DNA of 64,000 bases. It comes from Phycisphaerae bacterium. Lineage in GTDB: Bacteria > Planctomycetota > Phycisphaerae > UBA1845. The stretch spans positions 36,262-100,261 of the forward strand of contig JAJDDT010000053.1 of NCBI GenBank assembly GCA_029260165.1. The letters are read 5' to 3'. The number at the start of each line of letters is the position of its first letter. Positions within the stretch are counted from its first letter, which is position 1. This document shows positions 63,225 to 64,000 of the stretch, piece after piece. Made by a program: the position numbers and the translations under genes. The notes beneath the pieces are model-generated. The model was not told where the DNA came from and ran no database searches. It saw only the letters and a program-made list of their open reading frames with translations.

Positions 63225-63728
63225 ATGAAAACGTACTCGCACACGAATCGGCGTATCGTATTGTGGGCCGCGACGATAGGTGTATTCATCACGGGACTCC
63301 TGGTCACACCAGTGGTGACAGGGGAACAGGCCGAGTCCGAAACGAAATCCGCTGCAAAAGAGGTGCAGAGAAAAAAAGCCATGCAAATCTTCTATCTCGA
63401 AATAGTGACCAAAGAAGTCGACGCCGTGTGCGCCACATATGCTGCCACCTACGGCGTCGAGTTTGGCAAGCCTGTCCCAGGTTTCGGCAACGCAAGGACA
63501 GCCGCGATGCCGGGTGGCGGGATGGTAGGCGTACGAGCGCCCATGCGTGATACCGAGGAGCCAGTGGTACGGCCATACTGGCTCGTGGACGACATCGAAG
63601 CCGCGGTTGCAGCGGCGGTAAAGGCCGGCGGCGAGTTGGCCCTCCCACCCATGGAAATCCCAGGAGGCCACGGCACCTTCGCCATCTACCTCCAAGGCGG
63701 AATCGACCACGGCCTGTGGCAGCGGTAG
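63225..63728 (+). CDS. Secreted VOC/glyoxalase-fold protein
   Basis: A 167-residue protein with an N-terminal signal or anchor (RRIVLWAATIGVFITGLLVT), then a single VOC (vicinal oxygen chelate) domain: IFYLEIVTKEVDAVCATYAA, VRAPMRDTEEPVVRPYWLVD and ELALPPMEIPGGHGTFAIYL. A lone VOC module usually works as a dimer; the metal-ligand set (His/Glu) is not clear. The ATG at 63225 has AAGGA ~9 nt upstream. An exported VOC protein is unusual, as most are cytoplasmic. It is flanked on both sides by palindromic repeats B. Confidence 0.75.
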   Translation: MKTYSHTNRRIVLWAATIGVFITGLLVTPVVTGEQAESETKSAAKEVQRKKAMQIFYLEIVTKEVDAVCATYAATYGVEFGKPVPGFGNARTAAMPGGGMVGVRAPMRDTEEPVVRPYWLVDDIEAAVAAAVKAGGELALPPMEIPGGHGTFAIYLQGGIDHGLWQR

Positions 63729-63730
63729 TA

Positions 63731-63770
63731 CGGTAGGTCAGGTTAAGCATAGCGAAGCTGACGAAACCCC
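63731..63770 (+). repeat. Palindromic repeat B, copy 2 (REP-like)
   Basis: This copy differs from copy 1 at three inner positions (AAGCATAGCGAAGC versus AAGCGCAGCGAACC). It begins two nt after the VOC gene's stop, so it may also serve as a 3' mRNA hairpin. Confidence 0.75.
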
Positions 63771-63824
63771 CAAGTCGTTCGCCCCGCAACAACCACCTGA
63801 TGACACGATTCCGGCTATCCGATC

Positions 63825-63855
63825 CGTCAGGTCCGCTGCGCTCGACCTGACCTAC
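63825..63855 (-). repeat. Palindromic repeat B, copy 3, inverted
   Basis: CGTCAGGTCCGCTGCGCTCG-type sequence, the reverse complement of the repeat B core with three differences. It lies immediately upstream of the ClC-like remnant and is in opposite orientation to copy 2. Confidence 0.7.
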
Positions 63856-63856
63856 T

Positions 63857-64000
63857 CGGCTGTATTTCACCGAAGACCTGTTCGACAAACCCCGCATCTG
63901 GCCCCCGATCAAGGCGCTGTTGGGCGGTGCGATGGTCGGAGTCATAGGCCTGTGGTTTCCCGAGATTTTCGGAGTGGGTTACGAAGCCATCGGCGACGCC
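63857..64000 (+). pseudogene. ClC chloride channel remnant, N-terminal half missing (runs off the window)
   Basis: From 63857 the frame reads RLYFTEDLFDKPRIWPPIKA followed by LLGGAMVGVIGLWFPEIFGV and GYEAIGDA, reaching the window end. This matches the mid-protein segment of ClC-type chloride/proton antiporters, where EDLF and GGLLVG...LGxxxPxVLGVGYE-like patterns precede a membrane helix around residue 230-260 of a full ClC. Upstream there is an in-frame TGA at 63848-63850 and repeat B copy 3, no start codon and no N-terminal ClC helices. The gene therefore seems to have lost its 5' half. A start by CTG or a short isoform is unlikely. Confidence 0.6.

Overview
The window looks like a chromosomal segment of a Planctomycetota bacterium, possibly of the class Phycisphaerae; no genus can be named by eye. 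The evidence is a solitary 16S rRNA gene of planctomycete character with no 23S beside it, very large secreted proteins with thrombospondin-type-3 calcium repeats and dockerin-like C-termini, an ECF sigma factor next to a TPR-bearing Ser/Thr kinase, and a stand-alone IF2_N-domain protein. Codon use is GC-rich and normal anti-Shine-Dalgarno pairing is used; many starts were set by a visible GGAG/AGGAG.

Layout. 1-3 kb: tail of an acyl-CoA dehydrogenase, a fused alpha/beta 2-oxoacid dehydrogenase E1, and an unknown gene. 3.3-14.1 kb (minus): two tandem paralogous ~1000-residue secreted proteins sharing a nearly identical 89-nt leader, then a 1484-residue secreted protein with a degenerate metzincin site. 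14.3-16.4 kb (minus): the 16S gene with its own promoter, boxA and terminator. 16.5-25 kb (minus): a zinc-ribbon membrane protein, a lipoprotein, and a type IV pilus block of pilT, a GspE-like ATPase that has lost its catalytic residues, and a CvpA-like membrane protein. 25.2-38.2 kb (plus): a surface-protein block of two tiny secreted proteins, a TPR plus putative outer-membrane barrel protein, a FecR-like protein, a giant Ig/PKD-like lipoprotein, and two 560-residue proteins that share an unusual Cys-GFVP C-terminal tail, with a small IF2_N protein between them. 38.2-43.5 kb (minus): a 1733-residue secreted putative metalloprotease with a dockerin-like end. 43.7-48.9 kb (plus): MscS channel, ECF sigma factor, Ser/Thr kinase. 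48.9-54.2 kb (minus): a lipoprotein operon with two LpoB-like, one COG3014-like and one YcfL-like member plus a large secreted protein. 54.4-64 kb: a membrane-anchored peroxiredoxin-like gene with an in-frame TGA at its redox site, an acyltransferase, a HEAT-like secreted protein, rex, an SDR, a PilZ/HDOD/hybrid-histidine-kinase signalling group, a VOC-fold protein, and a decapitated ClC channel remnant flanked by palindromic repeats.

The most interesting signal is at 54.4-55.2 kb: one uninterrupted membrane-redoxin reading frame carries TGA exactly where the first cysteine of the CxxC motif belongs, followed by a hairpin that fits a bacterial SECIS element. It is a strong selenoprotein candidate. 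Also notable are the GspE-like pseudo-ATPase beside an intact pilT, the shared C-terminal Cys tag, the leader RNA shared by the tandem paralogs, and two families of short palindromic dispersed repeats.
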